64,000 bases of DNA from Granulicella paludicola (GTDB lineage Bacteria; Acidobacteriota; Terriglobia; Terriglobales; Acidobacteriaceae): the NCBI RefSeq assembly GCF_025685545.1, contig NZ_JAGSYC010000020.1:1-64000 (forward strand), written 5' to 3'. Both the position numbers and the translations under genes were made by a program. Within the stretch, counting starts at the first letter, position 1; each line of letters opens with the position of its first letter. The notes beneath the pieces were generated by a model, which saw only the letters and a list, made by a program, of their open reading frames with translations, searched no databases and was not told the DNA's origin. Positions 54,731 through 63,262 of the stretch are shown here, piece by piece.

Positions 54731-55203
54731 GGTCTATGGTAAGGGCCGGACTTGCCGCCGGTTTTACTTTCAAGGACGATCTCGCGGATGCGGATGCCTT
54801 TGTCGAGGGCTTTCGTCATGTCATAGACGGTGAGGGCGGCGATGGAGGCGGCGGTCATGGCTTCCATCTCGACGCCGGTTCCGGCGACGGTGGCGGCGGT
54901 GGCGCGGATGTCGACTCCGCCAGGGACGATGGTGGCCTGCACGTCGACGAAGCTGAGAGCGAGCGGGTGGCACATGGGGATGAGCTCGGAGGTGCGCTTG
55001 GCGGCCTGGATGCCGGCGAAGCGGGCGACCTCGAGCGGATTGCCTTTGGGGTTCTGGGGCAGGGCGGCGAGGACGGCTTCGTTGAGTTCGACGAAGGCGG
55101 AGGCTACGGCTTCGCGGCAAGTTTCAGCCTTGGCGGAGACGTCGACCATGTGGGCTTGGCCGGAGGCGTCGAAGTGGGAGAGCTTGGTGGGTTGATCGGT
55201 CAT
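54718..55203 (-). CDS. moaC: Cyclic pyranopterin monophosphate synthase MoaC
   Basis: A 161-residue enzyme that, with MoaA, converts GTP to cyclic pyranopterin in molybdenum-cofactor synthesis. Motifs MVDVSAK, PMCHPLAL, GVEMEAMTAAS and the C-terminal KTGGKSG are diagnostic. ATG 55203 overlaps the stop of the small membrane-protein gene by 4 nt (ATGA), so the two are translationally coupled; AAGGACAAGG lies just upstream. The final residues (RPVKP) are encoded by the conserved edge of the dispersed element. Confidence 0.95.
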   Translation of the reverse strand: MTDQPTKLSHFDASGQAHMVDVSAKAETCREAVASAFVELNEAVLAALPQNPKGNPLEVARFAGIQAAKRTSELIPMCHPLALSFVDVQATIVPGGVDIRATAATVAGTGVEMEAMTAASIAALTVYDMTKALDKGIRIREIVLESKTGGKSGPYHRPVKP

Positions 55204-55418
55204 GCCTTGTCCTTGTGCTGGCGGCCTGCGGCGGCGAGAGCTATGCCGAGGATGATGAGAAAGATGGGCAACAGCAGCATCACGATGAGGGCTGGCCAGC
55301 TGGAGGTGCCGATGACGTACATGTGGCGCATCCATGTCCAGACCCAGATGCCGAAGGCCAGGGTCGCGAGGCCGAAGCCTACGAGAACTCCGCCGATGAA
55401 CTTGAGGGAGAGGCGCAT
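55200..55418 (-). CDS. Small two-TM membrane protein coupled to moaC
   Basis: A 72-residue protein with two hydrophobic helices (FIGGVLVGFGLATLAFGIWV and ALIVMLLLPIFLIILGIALA) and a basic tail (GRQHKDKA). No family is recognised. The start is uncertain: ATG 55418 gives a plausible N-terminus but is preceded by a simple CCCTACTC-type repeat rather than a ribosome site, while the frame is open to 55538. Overlap with moaC supports it being a real gene. Confidence 0.6.
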   Translation of the reverse strand: MRLSLKFIGGVLVGFGLATLAFGIWVWTWMRHMYVIGTSSWPALIVMLLLPIFLIILGIALAAAGRQHKDKA

Positions 55419-55827
55419 AGGGATAGGGTACAGGGAGTAGGGAGTAGAGAGTGGGTGGGAACTGGAAAGGGGGTAAGCTCGTGCTTCGCACATCGCTACG
55501 GGAAATGCAGATTCTTCCGCTGCGCTACGGGATGACAAAGAGCTGCGCTACGGAATGACAAAGAGCTGCGCTACGGAAGGACAACAAGAAGTGCGGAGTG
55601 ACAAAGAAAAGGGGTGCGCGCCCGGTTGGGTGGTGGGAAAGCGGTGGGCGGATGAGGTGAAACGGGAGCGTCGGGGTCCTTCGGCTCCGCTGCGCTTCGC
55701 TCAGGATGACAGAATTCCTGTTGTGCGCTTCGCTCAGGATGACAGATTTTTGTAGCTACGGGCTGCGCTCAGAGTAGCAGGTTTTGTAGCTGCGGGCTGC
55801 GCTTAGGATGACGGAGAGTCGGACTGT
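55419..55827. repeat. Repeat-rich intergenic region downstream of moeA
   Basis: From 55425 to 55460 there is a degenerate GGGAGTAGGGA array. At 55519-55587 a 23-bp unit (GCTGCGCTACGGxATGACAA-type) occurs three times in tandem. At 55648-55712 lies a 65-bp sequence shared with 57323-57387. From 55690 to 55815 degenerate TGCGCTTCGCTCAGGATGAC units follow. Short open frames here consist only of repeat DNA. Confidence 0.8.
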
Positions 55828-57144
55828 TCAACGGAGGAGGACGCGGACGGGGTCGCCTGCTTTGAGGTCCTGGCCTATGGGGAGGACGCAGTAGCAGTTG
55901 CCGCGGGCGTTGGCGGAGAGGTCTCCGGAGCCTTGCCAGCCTACGAGGCGGGTGGTGACGGATTCGTGGGTGCCGGTGAGTTCGGCGGGAAGGAAGCGGA
56001 GGACTTTGGGGCCGGAAGGGATGTCGTGTTCTAGGCGGGCCTCGACGAAGGTGGGCGCGAGATGGGAGCCTCCGGCGAGGGCGCGAAGGAGCGGCGCGAC
56101 GAAGAGGTGGAAGCAGACCTGGGTGGAGACGGGGTTGCCGGGAAGGCCGAAGAAGTAGGGGCCTTCGTGCGTCTCAGTGGCGGGGAGCTTGCCGAAGACG
56201 ATGGGCTTGCCGGGCTGGATGGCAGCGCCGGTAAAAAAGAACTCGGCACCGCGGGCGGCGAGGGCCTCTTCGACGAGGTCGAACTTGCCCATGGAGACGC
56301 CGCCGGAGAGCAGGAGGAGGTCGTGATCCATGGCGGAGGCGAGGCGGGCGTCGAGATCGGCGCGGTTGTCGCGGGCGATGGGGAGGCGCGTGGGCAGGCC
56401 GCCGGTGGAGCGGACGAGGGAGGCGAGGGCGTAGCTGTTGGAGTTGTAGATTTCGGCTTCGTTGAGCGCAGTACCTTCAGGGGCTGAAGCCCCTTCTTCT
56501 GGAGGCGTATGGATGGCGGGGCTGAAGCCCCGCCCCTTCAACGCTGCCGCTAACGGCGTACTTCCCAGTTCGACGAGCTCGTCTCCAGTGGCGAGGATGG
56601 CGACGGTGGGCTGCTGGAAGACGGCAATGGTGGAGCACCCGCAGCTGGCGGCGACGGCGATCTCGGCGGCTTGCAGGGAGCGGCCGGTGGGGAGGACGGT
56701 GTTGCCGGTACGTGCCTCGGCTCCACGCGGGACGATGTTGTCACCGGAGCGCAGGGTGCGGGATGGATCGATGTGGAGAGTGTCGCCGGTGAGAGAGGTG
56801 TGCTCGACCATGATGACGGCGTCGGCGCCTGTGGGGACGGGAGCGCCGGTCATGATCTCGATGGCTTGGTTCGCGGCGAGAGGTGGGTGCTGCCAGGTCT
56901 CTCCGGCGCGGAGCTGGCCGATGACCTTGAGAGGGGTGGCGATGTCGGCGGCGCGGATCGCGAAGCCGTCGCGGGTGGAGCGGTCGAAGGGCGGCTGGTC
57001 GCGCGGGGCGACGATGGGGGTGGCGAGGATGCGGTTCGTGGCTTCGTCGAGAGGGACTTGTTCGGTCGCGGGCCGGGGCAGGGAGGCCGCGTGGGTGAGA
57101 ACGGTGGCGAGGGCTTCAGCGAAGGGGAAGACTTGGTTGGGCAT
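55828..57144 (-). CDS. moeA: Molybdopterin molybdenumtransferase MoeA with in-frame repeat insertion
   Basis: A 438-residue enzyme that inserts molybdate into adenylated molybdopterin. Visible motifs are DRSTRDGFAI, MTGAPVPTGADAVIMVEHT, LATGDELVELG, YNSNSYAL, LLSGGVSMGKFD and FGLPGNPVSTQV. Between GDELVELGSTPL and NEAEIYNSN, where homologues have a short turn, there is an extra stretch of about 24-28 residues (ALKGRGFSPAIHTPPEEGAS...). It is encoded by a REP-like element (56473-56541). The frame stays open through it, so the protein may still fold with a surface loop. Confidence 0.93.
   Translation of the reverse strand: MPNQVFPFAEALATVLTHAASLPRPATEQVPLDEATNRILATPIVAPRDQPPFDRSTRDGFAIRAADIATPLKVIGQLRAGETWQHPPLAANQAIEIMTGAPVPTGADAVIMVEHTSLTGDTLHIDPSRTLRSGDNIVPRGAEARTGNTVLPTGRSLQAAEIAVAASCGCSTIAVFQQPTVAILATGDELVELGSTPLAAALKGRGFSPAIHTPPEEGASAPEGTALNEAEIYNSNSYALASLVRSTGGLPTRLPIARDNRADLDARLASAMDHDLLLLSGGVSMGKFDLVEEALAARGAEFFFTGAAIQPGKPIVFGKLPATETHEGPYFFGLPGNPVSTQVCFHLFVAPLLRALAGGSHLAPTFVEARLEHDIPSGPKVLRFLPAELTGTHESVTTRLVGWQGSGDLSANARGNCYCVLPIGQDLKAGDPVRVLLR
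56473..56541 (-). repeat. REP-like element inside moeA (in-frame copy)
   Basis: The bases 56512-56541 are identical, in reverse complement, to 26154-26183. A second arm AGGGGCTGAAGCCCCT lies at 56479-56494. The similarity continues weakly past the core toward 56555. It is translated as part of MoeA. Confidence 0.85.
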
Positions 57145-57598
57145 GGTTCGCTCCGGGGCGACGGCCCCTTGTTTCAGTGTATGAGAGGCAATGAGTCTCA
57201 GGGATCTGGTGGTTGGGTGAGGATGGGTTCTGTGGCGGAGGACGGGGGGATCATCATCCGACTTTAGCTATGGTCAAGCTGTCGCGAAGAGGCGGAGTCG
57301 GTTGTGGGAGGGGAAGGGGCGCGCGGATGGGGTGAGGCGAGAGCGTCGGGGTCCTTCGGCTACGCTGCGCTTCGCTCAGGATGACAGGTTTTTGTAATTT
57401 GCCGCTTCGCTTGGGGTGAAAGGTTTTTGTAATTTGGCGCTGCGCTTGGGTGAGAGGTTCTTGGGGATCACCGCTGCGCTTGGGGGATAAGTTTTTTTGA
57501 TGGCGGGCGGCGCTTTTGGGGACAGTTTGTGGAGCGGGGGAAAGCGGAAGGGGCATGGCTTGTGGCCATGCCCCTTGGGGTGTTGGTTGGAGTTCAGG
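57145..57598. repeat. Repeat-rich intergenic region upstream of moeA
   Basis: A hairpin GGGGC-GACG-GCCCC lies at 57155-57168 in the moeA leader. The 65-bp repeat copy is at 57323-57387, followed by degenerate CGCTGCGCTTGGGG-type units with TTTTTGTAATTTG spacers up to about 57500. The hairpin at 57548-57576 ends the next operon. No gene was found. Confidence 0.75.
57548..57576 (-). terminator. Terminator hairpin of the exported TPR gene
   Basis: AAGGGGCATGGC pairs perfectly with GCCATGCCCCTT around a 5-nt loop, 22 nt past the stop codon of the minus-strand gene. Confidence 0.75.
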
Positions 57599-58777
57599 CT
57601 ACTTCTTGCCGGCCTTGAACTTGGTGTCGATCTTTTCGCCGAGGCTGGTGAGGACTTCCTTTACACCCGGAGCCTTGGGGTCATTCGGTGCCAGCTCGAG
57701 GAACTTCTGGTAGGCCTCGACGCATCCCGGAGGCGCGGTGAGCTTCTGTGTCTTCTGGTCGAAGGTGGACTTGGCGATCAGCACCTGGCCCTTGATCCAG
57801 TAAGGGTCGGGACCATTGGGGTCAGCAGCGATGGCCTTGTCGGCTGCGGCCAGAGCAGCATCGTTCTGGTTGCTGTTGAAGGCGACGACGGCTTCGTTCT
57901 TGTAGTACATGCCAGCCTTGGTCGGGTCAGCCTTGGCTGCACCTTCGAAGGCTGCGGTGGCGTCGTCGATCTTGCCACTCCGAGCGAGAGCGGTGCCCAT
58001 CTGGTTGTTGGCGGCTGCGATCTCGGCGGTGTTCGGCTTGGAGGCTGCCGAGTCAAGCTCGATGGCCTTCTTGTAGGCTGCAGCGGAGTCGGTGTACTCC
58101 TTGACGACTTCCTCGTCGGTGAGCGACGGCTTGCCAGCGGCCTTATCGGCTGCAGCGAGGTGGTCGCCCTGTGCGAGCAGCGTGTCGCCGTAGGTGACCC
58201 AGAGGAGGCCAGTGTCGGGCTTGGCGTCGACGGCCTGCTTCATCTGCGTGATGTCGGAGCTGACATCGCCCTTGGTGGGCGCGGCAGCTGCGAGGTCGGC
58301 GCGGACCTGCTTCAGGGTTGCGTTGAGCTTGCCGATGACGGCGTTCGCAGAGCTTGCGGCGGCGTTCTTCTTCTTGAAGTCCTCGATCTGCTGACGCTGC
58401 TCGGGCGTGAGTGACTTCATGTACTCTTCGCGGGTCATGTCGAAGTTGATGGTCTTGTCGTCGCCAGCCTTGAGGGTGACGGTCTGATAGTCAGCCTGGA
58501 CAGTGCCCTTGAAGACGACGATGAGGTAGTCGCCCGGAGGAACGGAGGCTTTGTAATCACCATTGCTGTCGGTATCGACGGAGATGGGGAACTTGCGGTC
58601 CTTGGCTTCGGAGGTCTTATCGGTAGTGAACTTGACCTGGACGCCGGCGAGGACGGCACCAGCGGCATCGTTGACGTGGCCGTGGACGCTGGCCGGGGCG
58701 GGACCCTGGGCCTTGACCGGGGCAGTGAAGACGATCGCCAGCATGGCGACCGCTGCGGTAAGTGTGCGCTTCAACAT
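57599..58777 (-). CDS. Exported TPR protein with N-terminal carboxypeptidase-regulatory-like domain
   Basis: A 392-residue exported protein. Signal peptide MLKRTLTAAVAMLAIVFTAP is followed by a carboxypeptidase-regulatory-like beta-sandwich (about 28-115, ASVHGHVNDAAGAVLAGVQV). A Lys/Glu-rich helical linker comes next, then TPR-like repeats (about 190-370, e.g. AANNQMGTALARSGKIDDAT and MYYKNEAVVAFNSNQNDAAL). It uses the same N-domain type as the big receptors but has TPRs in place of a barrel, suggesting a periplasmic or surface adaptor. Function is unknown. It has its own terminator. Confidence 0.82.
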   Translation of the reverse strand: MLKRTLTAAVAMLAIVFTAPVKAQGPAPASVHGHVNDAAGAVLAGVQVKFTTDKTSEAKDRKFPISVDTDSNGDYKASVPPGDYLIVVFKGTVQADYQTVTLKAGDDKTINFDMTREEYMKSLTPEQRQQIEDFKKKNAAASSANAVIGKLNATLKQVRADLAAAAPTKGDVSSDITQMKQAVDAKPDTGLLWVTYGDTLLAQGDHLAAADKAAGKPSLTDEEVVKEYTDSAAAYKKAIELDSAASKPNTAEIAAANNQMGTALARSGKIDDATAAFEGAAKADPTKAGMYYKNEAVVAFNSNQNDAALAAADKAIAADPNGPDPYWIKGQVLIAKSTFDQKTQKLTAPPGCVEAYQKFLELAPNDPKAPGVKEVLTSLGEKIDTKFKAGKK

Positions 58778-58905
58778 CGTATTCTTCCTTTCAAGTCCTG
58801 GCGGAGATCGAGCTCCATCGCTTCAGCAAGGTCAAAGTTACATGCAATCAACTGCCTGTATCAACTCCGAGGCGGCTGGATTGTTGCGATGGCGGGGGAT
58901 CGGGG

Positions 58906-59193
58906 CTATTGAGGTTTGGTTTGGGCTGCGATTTCAGCTTCAGTGACGCTCTCCAGGGATTCGGGGGAGTCTTCCATCTCCTGCAGGATTTCACGGGCTG
59001 CGGCTTCATCGCTGACGGAGACCTGCAGCTGTGCGGTGAAGGCGACGGGAACCATTGAATTGGCGGTCTCTCCGTTGATCCAGCATTCGATTCCGGCGGA
59101 TTCCAGAGCGCTGCGGGCCATGTTGGCCTCCATCGGCTCGGGGAAGGTAGCGATGGTGACATGTTTCAGTTCGATCGGGCTAGCGTCGGGCAT
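58906..59193 (-). CDS. DUF2007-like putative signal-transducing protein
   Basis: A 95-residue cytosolic protein. VTIATFPEPMEANMARSALE and GIECWINGETA match the pattern of DUF2007 (a small ferredoxin-like domain found in proteins annotated as putative signal transducing). An acidic tail follows. It begins 18 nt after the stop of the DUF3108 gene, so the two are probably one operon. Confidence 0.75.
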   Translation of the reverse strand: MPDASPIELKHVTIATFPEPMEANMARSALESAGIECWINGETANSMVPVAFTAQLQVSVSDEAAAREILQEMEDSPESLESVTEAEIAAQTKPQ

Positions 59194-59211
59194 GGTGCCT
59201 CTTCCTGGTAC

Positions 59212-60042
59212 TTATTTGAAGTCGATCGATTGCAAGTGGAAGGTGATGGTGCCCCAGAAGAAGGCCCTTGCCTGCATTTGAACGGGCAGGTGGCGGGCGT
59301 CGTCGGTGTACCAGATCCAGATGCTGCCGCGGTTCTTCACCACGCCTTCGTCGGCGGTGGCTTGTACTTTGATGGTCTGAAAGGTGCCAGCGGGTGTCTT
59401 GATCTCTTCGCGGGATTCGGCTTTCATGCCGACGGTGACGGTGCGCATGGAGTCGGCGAGGGGGAAGTAGAAGGTCTGGCCGACGGTGATGGGCTCGGCC
59501 TGGGTGTAGAACAGTGCGGAGAGGGAATCGGAGACGCAGGCCGGAATGTTGGCCTCTTTGCGGGTGGCGGTGCCTTTGACGAGGTTGCGGGCGTACTCGT
59601 TCTGCTTGCCGCGGGCGTAGTCGAAGGCGAGCTCGGAGGCGATCTTGCGGCGGCCTTCCTGGATCTGCTTGTTGAAGCCGGTGGAGCAGCCGGTCTTGAC
59701 GTCGATACCGGACTGGAAGCGGTCGACGATAGGGAAGAGCATGTTGACGGCGCCGATGGTGTCGGCGGTGGCGGAGATCTTGAGGATGCCGTTGGCCTGA
59801 TCGAGATGGAAGACCGCGAGACCGCCCTGGAAGACGCGCCAATCGACGGTATAGGTGAGGGTCTGGTGCTGGGGGAAGTCGAAGCCTGCCATGGGTGGCT
59901 GCAGCTGCGGGATGGGTCGCGGCGGGGCGGCGGGTTTGGCGGCGAGGGGGTTGCGCAGCAGCTGGGCGCAGACAGGGGCAGCCGTGAGTGCAAGCGCGGC
60001 GAGAGCGAAGGCTAATTTACTTGAGTGGATCCCAGCCTTCAA
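59212..60042 (-). CDS. Exported DUF3108-type protein
   Basis: A 276-residue protein with signal peptide MKAGIHSSKLAFALAALALT...CAQ. The beta-rich body (LTYTVDWRVFQGGLAVFHLD, GTFQTIKVQA, WIWYTDDARHLPVQMQAR) is typical of DUF3108, which is thought to be periplasmic and lipid-binding-like. TTG 60042 was chosen because GGGAGA lies 6 nt upstream and the signal peptide begins there; no ATG fits. It lies upstream of the DUF2007 gene in the same direction. Confidence 0.75.
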   Translation of the reverse strand: MKAGIHSSKLAFALAALALTAAPVCAQLLRNPLAAKPAAPPRPIPQLQPPMAGFDFPQHQTLTYTVDWRVFQGGLAVFHLDQANGILKISATADTIGAVNMLFPIVDRFQSGIDVKTGCSTGFNKQIQEGRRKIASELAFDYARGKQNEYARNLVKGTATRKEANIPACVSDSLSALFYTQAEPITVGQTFYFPLADSMRTVTVGMKAESREEIKTPAGTFQTIKVQATADEGVVKNRGSIWIWYTDDARHLPVQMQARAFFWGTITFHLQSIDFK

Positions 60043-60176
60043 AAGACATCTCCCGTGGCGACGGCGGAGCAGTGGAAGCTGCTCTGCGATAGGGTTGCTA
60101 AGATTTGGACGTATCAGCCTGCCGATTTGCCGCCGAGAACTGCGTTTCTGGCGATAGGTTGCAGATTTAAAGGCAC

Positions 60177-60773
60177 TTAGAGGTGCGGAAAGAACAGCAT
60201 GCGAAGCAAAAGCGCAGCGTAGATGGCGGCAGCGCCCATAGCAGCATTGTACTCGCGGTGATGCTTGTATTGCGTTGATTGGAATCGGCCACCGGAGGGG
60301 TCGACGTCCGGGAAACGGGCTGGAGTGAAGCGCGGGAGCAGGCGAGGGACCTTGGCGGCGTAGGCATCGAAGCCGGGGAAGGCGGAGCGAAGGAATGTTT
60401 CTTCGGAGAGGATGGTGGGAATATAGATGGCCAGGAACATGGCGACCAGCAGGACGACCAGCCACCAGCGCCCGGCAGCGACGGCGAAGCCTGCGGCGAT
60501 GAGTACCGAGCCCAGATAGAGGGGATTGCGGGTGTAGGCGTAGGGGCCGGTGCGGGTGAGCTCGGCGTTCTTCTTGACGTAGCCAGCGGCATAGCCTCGG
60601 AGCCAGAGGCCGAGGAGAACGGGGACGAGGCTGCAGGCGAGGGTGAGCCAGGTGGGTCGCGCAAAGACGAGGAAGATGGCAGCGACAACGAAGCCAAGGG
60701 GCACGCGGATACGGCGAGCGATCTTCTGGTAGCGTGTCTTGCCTTGCGTGGCCGTGCCTGCTGCGGAACCCAT
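60177..60773 (-). CDS. Isoprenylcysteine carboxyl methyltransferase-like membrane protein
   Basis: A 198-residue membrane protein with about five hydrophobic helices and the family signature ELTRTGPYAYTRNPLYLGSV, followed by an EETFLRSAFPGFDAYAAKVP-type segment. These are the SAM-binding and cytosolic parts of the ICMT/phospholipid methyltransferase superfamily. The natural substrate in bacteria is generally unknown. The gene starts 12 nt after the stop of the glycosyltransferase gene, so the two are likely co-transcribed and may act on the envelope. Confidence 0.82.
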   Translation of the reverse strand: MGSAAGTATQGKTRYQKIARRIRVPLGFVVAAIFLVFARPTWLTLACSLVPVLLGLWLRGYAAGYVKKNAELTRTGPYAYTRNPLYLGSVLIAAGFAVAAGRWWLVVLLVAMFLAIYIPTILSEETFLRSAFPGFDAYAAKVPRLLPRFTPARFPDVDPSGGRFQSTQYKHHREYNAAMGAAAIYAALLLRMLFFPHL

Positions 60774-60785
60774 CTGGGTATTGTC

Positions 60786-61820
60786 TCAGAAGCAGGGATT
60801 AGGGAGTAGGCAGTGGGGAGTAGGGTGCAGGCCGTCAATAGCAGTGAGGACCTGGTCGACGGTGATGTTGGCGAGGCCAGGGTCGAGGGTGCTGGAGCGC
60901 TTGTAGGTGTCGGGGGAGGCGGGGTCGCGGAGGATGGCGATGGGGCCGGAACCCCAAGGCCCGTTGCGGGCGGGGTTGGTCGGGCCGAAGAGGGCGATGG
61001 TGGGGATGCCGAGCGCGGCGGCGAGGTGCGTGGGGCCTGAATCTCCACCGACGAGCAGGGAGGAGAGGCGAACGAGCGCGATGAGACCGGCGACATTGCA
61101 GACGACGGTCTCGGCGGATCCGTTGCTGGCGGCGACGACGGCGTGGGCGGTGGCGTCGTCCTGAGAGGTGGCGTTCACCAGACAGGTGTAGCCGCGTGCG
61201 CGAAGCTGCTGAGCGAGATGGCCGAAGCGGTAGGCAGGCCATTGCTTCGCACCCCATCCGGCGCGGGGGCTGAGGATCGCGACGCGGCGGTTGGCGATAC
61301 GTTCGGCGGCCCAGGTGTCCGCCAACTCGCTGTGGGGAAGTTGTGGATTTGTGGGAGAGAGTTCGAGGTTGCAGGCCGCGCTGAGGAGGTTTGCGCCTTG
61401 CTGAACGACGTGCGTGCCTTCGCGCTGGATCCTGGTGGCATAGAACTGCGCGGCGAAGGACTCGCGCGGGTCGGCGTAGCCGGTAAGAAGCTTACCTCCG
61501 GCAAGGCGACCGATGGCGGCGGAGCGCAGGGTGCCTTGCATGTCGACGACGAGATCGTACTGGCCGCGGACTTGTTTGAAGCTAAGCAAAGATTGAAGTG
61601 TGGTTCGGGAGAATGGGTGCTGCTTCCATGCCTTGATGGGGACGGGGATGGAGGTGCGGACTTCGGCGGGGGTGTCCGCGGTGAGGAGCGGCTGCCAGCG
61701 CTCGTCGATGACCCAGTCGATGGGCCAGTCGGGGCGGGCGCGTCGCAGGGCGGCGACTGCGGGGAGCGCGTGCAGGACGTCTCCCATGGCGCCGACGCGG
61801 ACGATGAGGATTCGGGACAT
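60786..61820 (-). CDS. Glycosyltransferase family 9 (heptosyltransferase I-like)
   Basis: A 344-residue enzyme of the GT9 family that adds ADP-heptose to the lipopolysaccharide core. The N-terminal MSRILIVRVGAMGDVLHALP with PAVAALRRARPDWPIDWVID is characteristic of WaaC. AILSPRAGWGAKQWP and VGGDSGPTHLAAALGIPTIA match the nucleotide-sugar half. The last dozen residues (LHPTPHCLLPNPCF) are encoded by a simple GGGAGTAGG-type repeat and are not family sequence. The presence of kdsC elsewhere in the window agrees with an LPS role. Confidence 0.87.
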   Translation of the reverse strand: MSRILIVRVGAMGDVLHALPAVAALRRARPDWPIDWVIDERWQPLLTADTPAEVRTSIPVPIKAWKQHPFSRTTLQSLLSFKQVRGQYDLVVDMQGTLRSAAIGRLAGGKLLTGYADPRESFAAQFYATRIQREGTHVVQQGANLLSAACNLELSPTNPQLPHSELADTWAAERIANRRVAILSPRAGWGAKQWPAYRFGHLAQQLRARGYTCLVNATSQDDATAHAVVAASNGSAETVVCNVAGLIALVRLSSLLVGGDSGPTHLAAALGIPTIALFGPTNPARNGPWGSGPIAILRDPASPDTYKRSSTLDPGLANITVDQVLTAIDGLHPTPHCLLPNPCF

Positions 61821-61927
61821 CCTGAATAGAGTACTGCGTGGGTGGGGATGGTGCAGGGGCTATAGGGTGACCCTGCCTTGCGTGTGCTTACTGATGCGAA
61901 GGGTGTTTATGGATACCTATGTCTGCT

Positions 61928-62326
61928 TCAACTTAGCTGCTCCCGGCTGATGAGGTCCTCGATGCGCTGTTTTATCTCATCCCGCACCTTTCGCACTTCT
62001 TCAATGGGCAGTTCTTTCGGATCACGCAACGGCCAGTCATCACGGCGAAGTCCAGGAACATAAGGGCACTTCTCTCCGCAACCCATTGTCACGAGGAGCG
62101 TGGCGTTTCGTGACAACTCCTCCGTGAGGAGCTGTGGCTGGGCGTGGGAGAGATCGAGCCCAACCTCGTGCATCACTCCAAGAACTACAGGATGGACACG
62201 CGGGCCGGGTTCAGTTCCGGCCGAAACAGCCTGCGCTTTCTGAGGGTTGGCAAGCTGTTTGAAGAAAGCCGCTGCCATTTGGGAACGTCCGGCATTGTGT
62301 ACGCAAGCGAAGATGTAGGTCTGCAT
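61928..62326 (-). CDS. arsC: Arsenate reductase, thioredoxin-coupled (low-molecular-weight phosphatase fold)
   Basis: A 132-residue enzyme that reduces arsenate to arsenite. The P-loop is CVHNAGRSQM (CX5R, nucleophile Cys8). Two further Cys in TMGCGEKCPYVPG form the disulfide relay, and LRDPKELPIEEV follows. Its start shares one base with the arsM stop (TGATG), so it is translated from the arsM message. It supplies arsenite to ArsM and to the efflux pump on the other strand. Confidence 0.92.
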   Translation of the reverse strand: MQTYIFACVHNAGRSQMAAAFFKQLANPQKAQAVSAGTEPGPRVHPVVLGVMHEVGLDLSHAQPQLLTEELSRNATLLVTMGCGEKCPYVPGLRRDDWPLRDPKELPIEEVRKVRDEIKQRIEDLISREQLS

Positions 62327-63207
62327 CAGGACCGCGCTCCCGGCTTGATGGCAAACACCTTCACGCTGGCCGCTACCTGATTTACATCGTAGGTGTCCAG
62401 CAAGTAGGACAGATCTTCATGCAGGGAGGAAGTGGCTGGTGTGCAGCAAGCCTCCTGAACGACTGCAAATGGGCTGGCTTCGTCCATTGCAGGTGAGCAG
62501 CATCCGGCCTGATTCTCCACCTTCTTGTAGGCGTTCAGGTCCGCTCCAGTATCGAGGATCTCCACATACTCGAACCCGGCCTTCAGCAGCTCCTCCCGGT
62601 ATATCTCGATCCGCACGGCTCCGGCGATGCAGCCGACATACGCGGCGAGGCTCGATGCAATCGCCTCGGGCAACTCGGCCTTGAGCGCGATATCGCTCAC
62701 CGCGAGCCGTCCACCGGGCTTCAGAACTCGGGCAATCTCGCGGAACACAGCGGGCTTGTCCGGGGCGAGATTGATGACGCAATTGGAGATCACGCAATCC
62801 ACGGATTCATCGGGAAGCGGGAGGCTGTCGATCTGAGCGAGGTGGAACTCCACGTTGCTGTAGCCGCCCTTCTCGGCATTGGCTTTGGCCCGCTCGATCA
62901 TGGAAGGGGTCATGTCGATGCCAATGGCCTTACCGGTCGGCCCGACCTGCTTGGAAGACAGGAACACGTCGAGACCGCCGCCGGACCCAAGATCGATGAC
63001 AATCTCGCCCAGGCGAAGGTTAGCCGTAGCTGTAGGGTTGCCGCAGGACAGCCCCATGTTGGCCTCGGCGGGAATCGAAGTCAGTTCTTCAGGGCTGTAG
63101 CCGAACGCTTCCGCCACGGCTTTGACGCCCGCGTGATCGGTGGAAAGGGTGCTCTCCGCAACGGCACCATACTTCGATTTGACAGACTCCAGCAGCAGCT
63201 CCGACAT
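62326..63207 (-). CDS. arsM: Arsenite S-adenosylmethionine methyltransferase
   Basis: A 293-residue enzyme that methylates arsenite with [20 protein letters not shown] is the SAM site. The three arsenic-binding Cys are visible in NMGLSCGNP (Cys55), SNCVINLAP and [15 protein letters not shown] lies 6 nt before the ATG. The C-terminal region has extra Cys pairs (QAGCCSPA and EACCTPA) that could bind metal. It is the first gene of the arsM-arsC unit and diverges from arsR. Confidence 0.92.
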   Translation of the reverse strand: MSELLLESVKSKYGAVAESTLSTDHAGVKAVAEAFGYSPEELTSIPAEANMGLSCGNPTATANLRLGEIVIDLGSGGGLDVFLSSKQVGPTGKAIGIDMTPSMIERAKANAEKGGYSNVEFHLAQIDSLPLPDESVDCVISNCVINLAPDKPAVFREIARVLKPGGRLAVSDIALKAELPEAIASSLAAYVGCIAGAVRIEIYREELLKAGFEYVEILDTGADLNAYKKVENQAGCCSPAMDEASPFAVVQEACCTPATSSLHEDLSYLLDTYDVNQVAASVKVFAIKPGARS

Positions 63208-63233
63208 AAAGCCTCCTTACATACGCTAAAGCG

Positions 63234-63262
63234 ACTATATGTGTTGCTTTCGTATACGTCAA
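63234..63262 (-). promoter_or_regulatory. Promoter of arsM-arsC
   Basis: On the minus strand TTGACG (63262-63257) and TATAGT (63239-63234) are separated by exactly 17 bp, a near-consensus sigma-70 promoter. Its -35 lies inside the palindrome at 63252-63271. Confidence 0.75.

Noticed and set aside
55204-55491. N-terminal extension of moaC
   Set aside because: The extra residues are the shifted reading of the small membrane-protein gene and of repeat DNA. MoaC family length starts at 55203.
55519-55587. Possible CRISPR-like array (23-bp repeats)
   Set aside because: The copies are tandem with no spacers between them and there are no cas genes. It is an ordinary tandem repeat.
55555-55755. Small open frame downstream of moeA
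   Set aside because: It is composed of the tandem and dispersed repeats and has no ribosome site or recognisable protein features.
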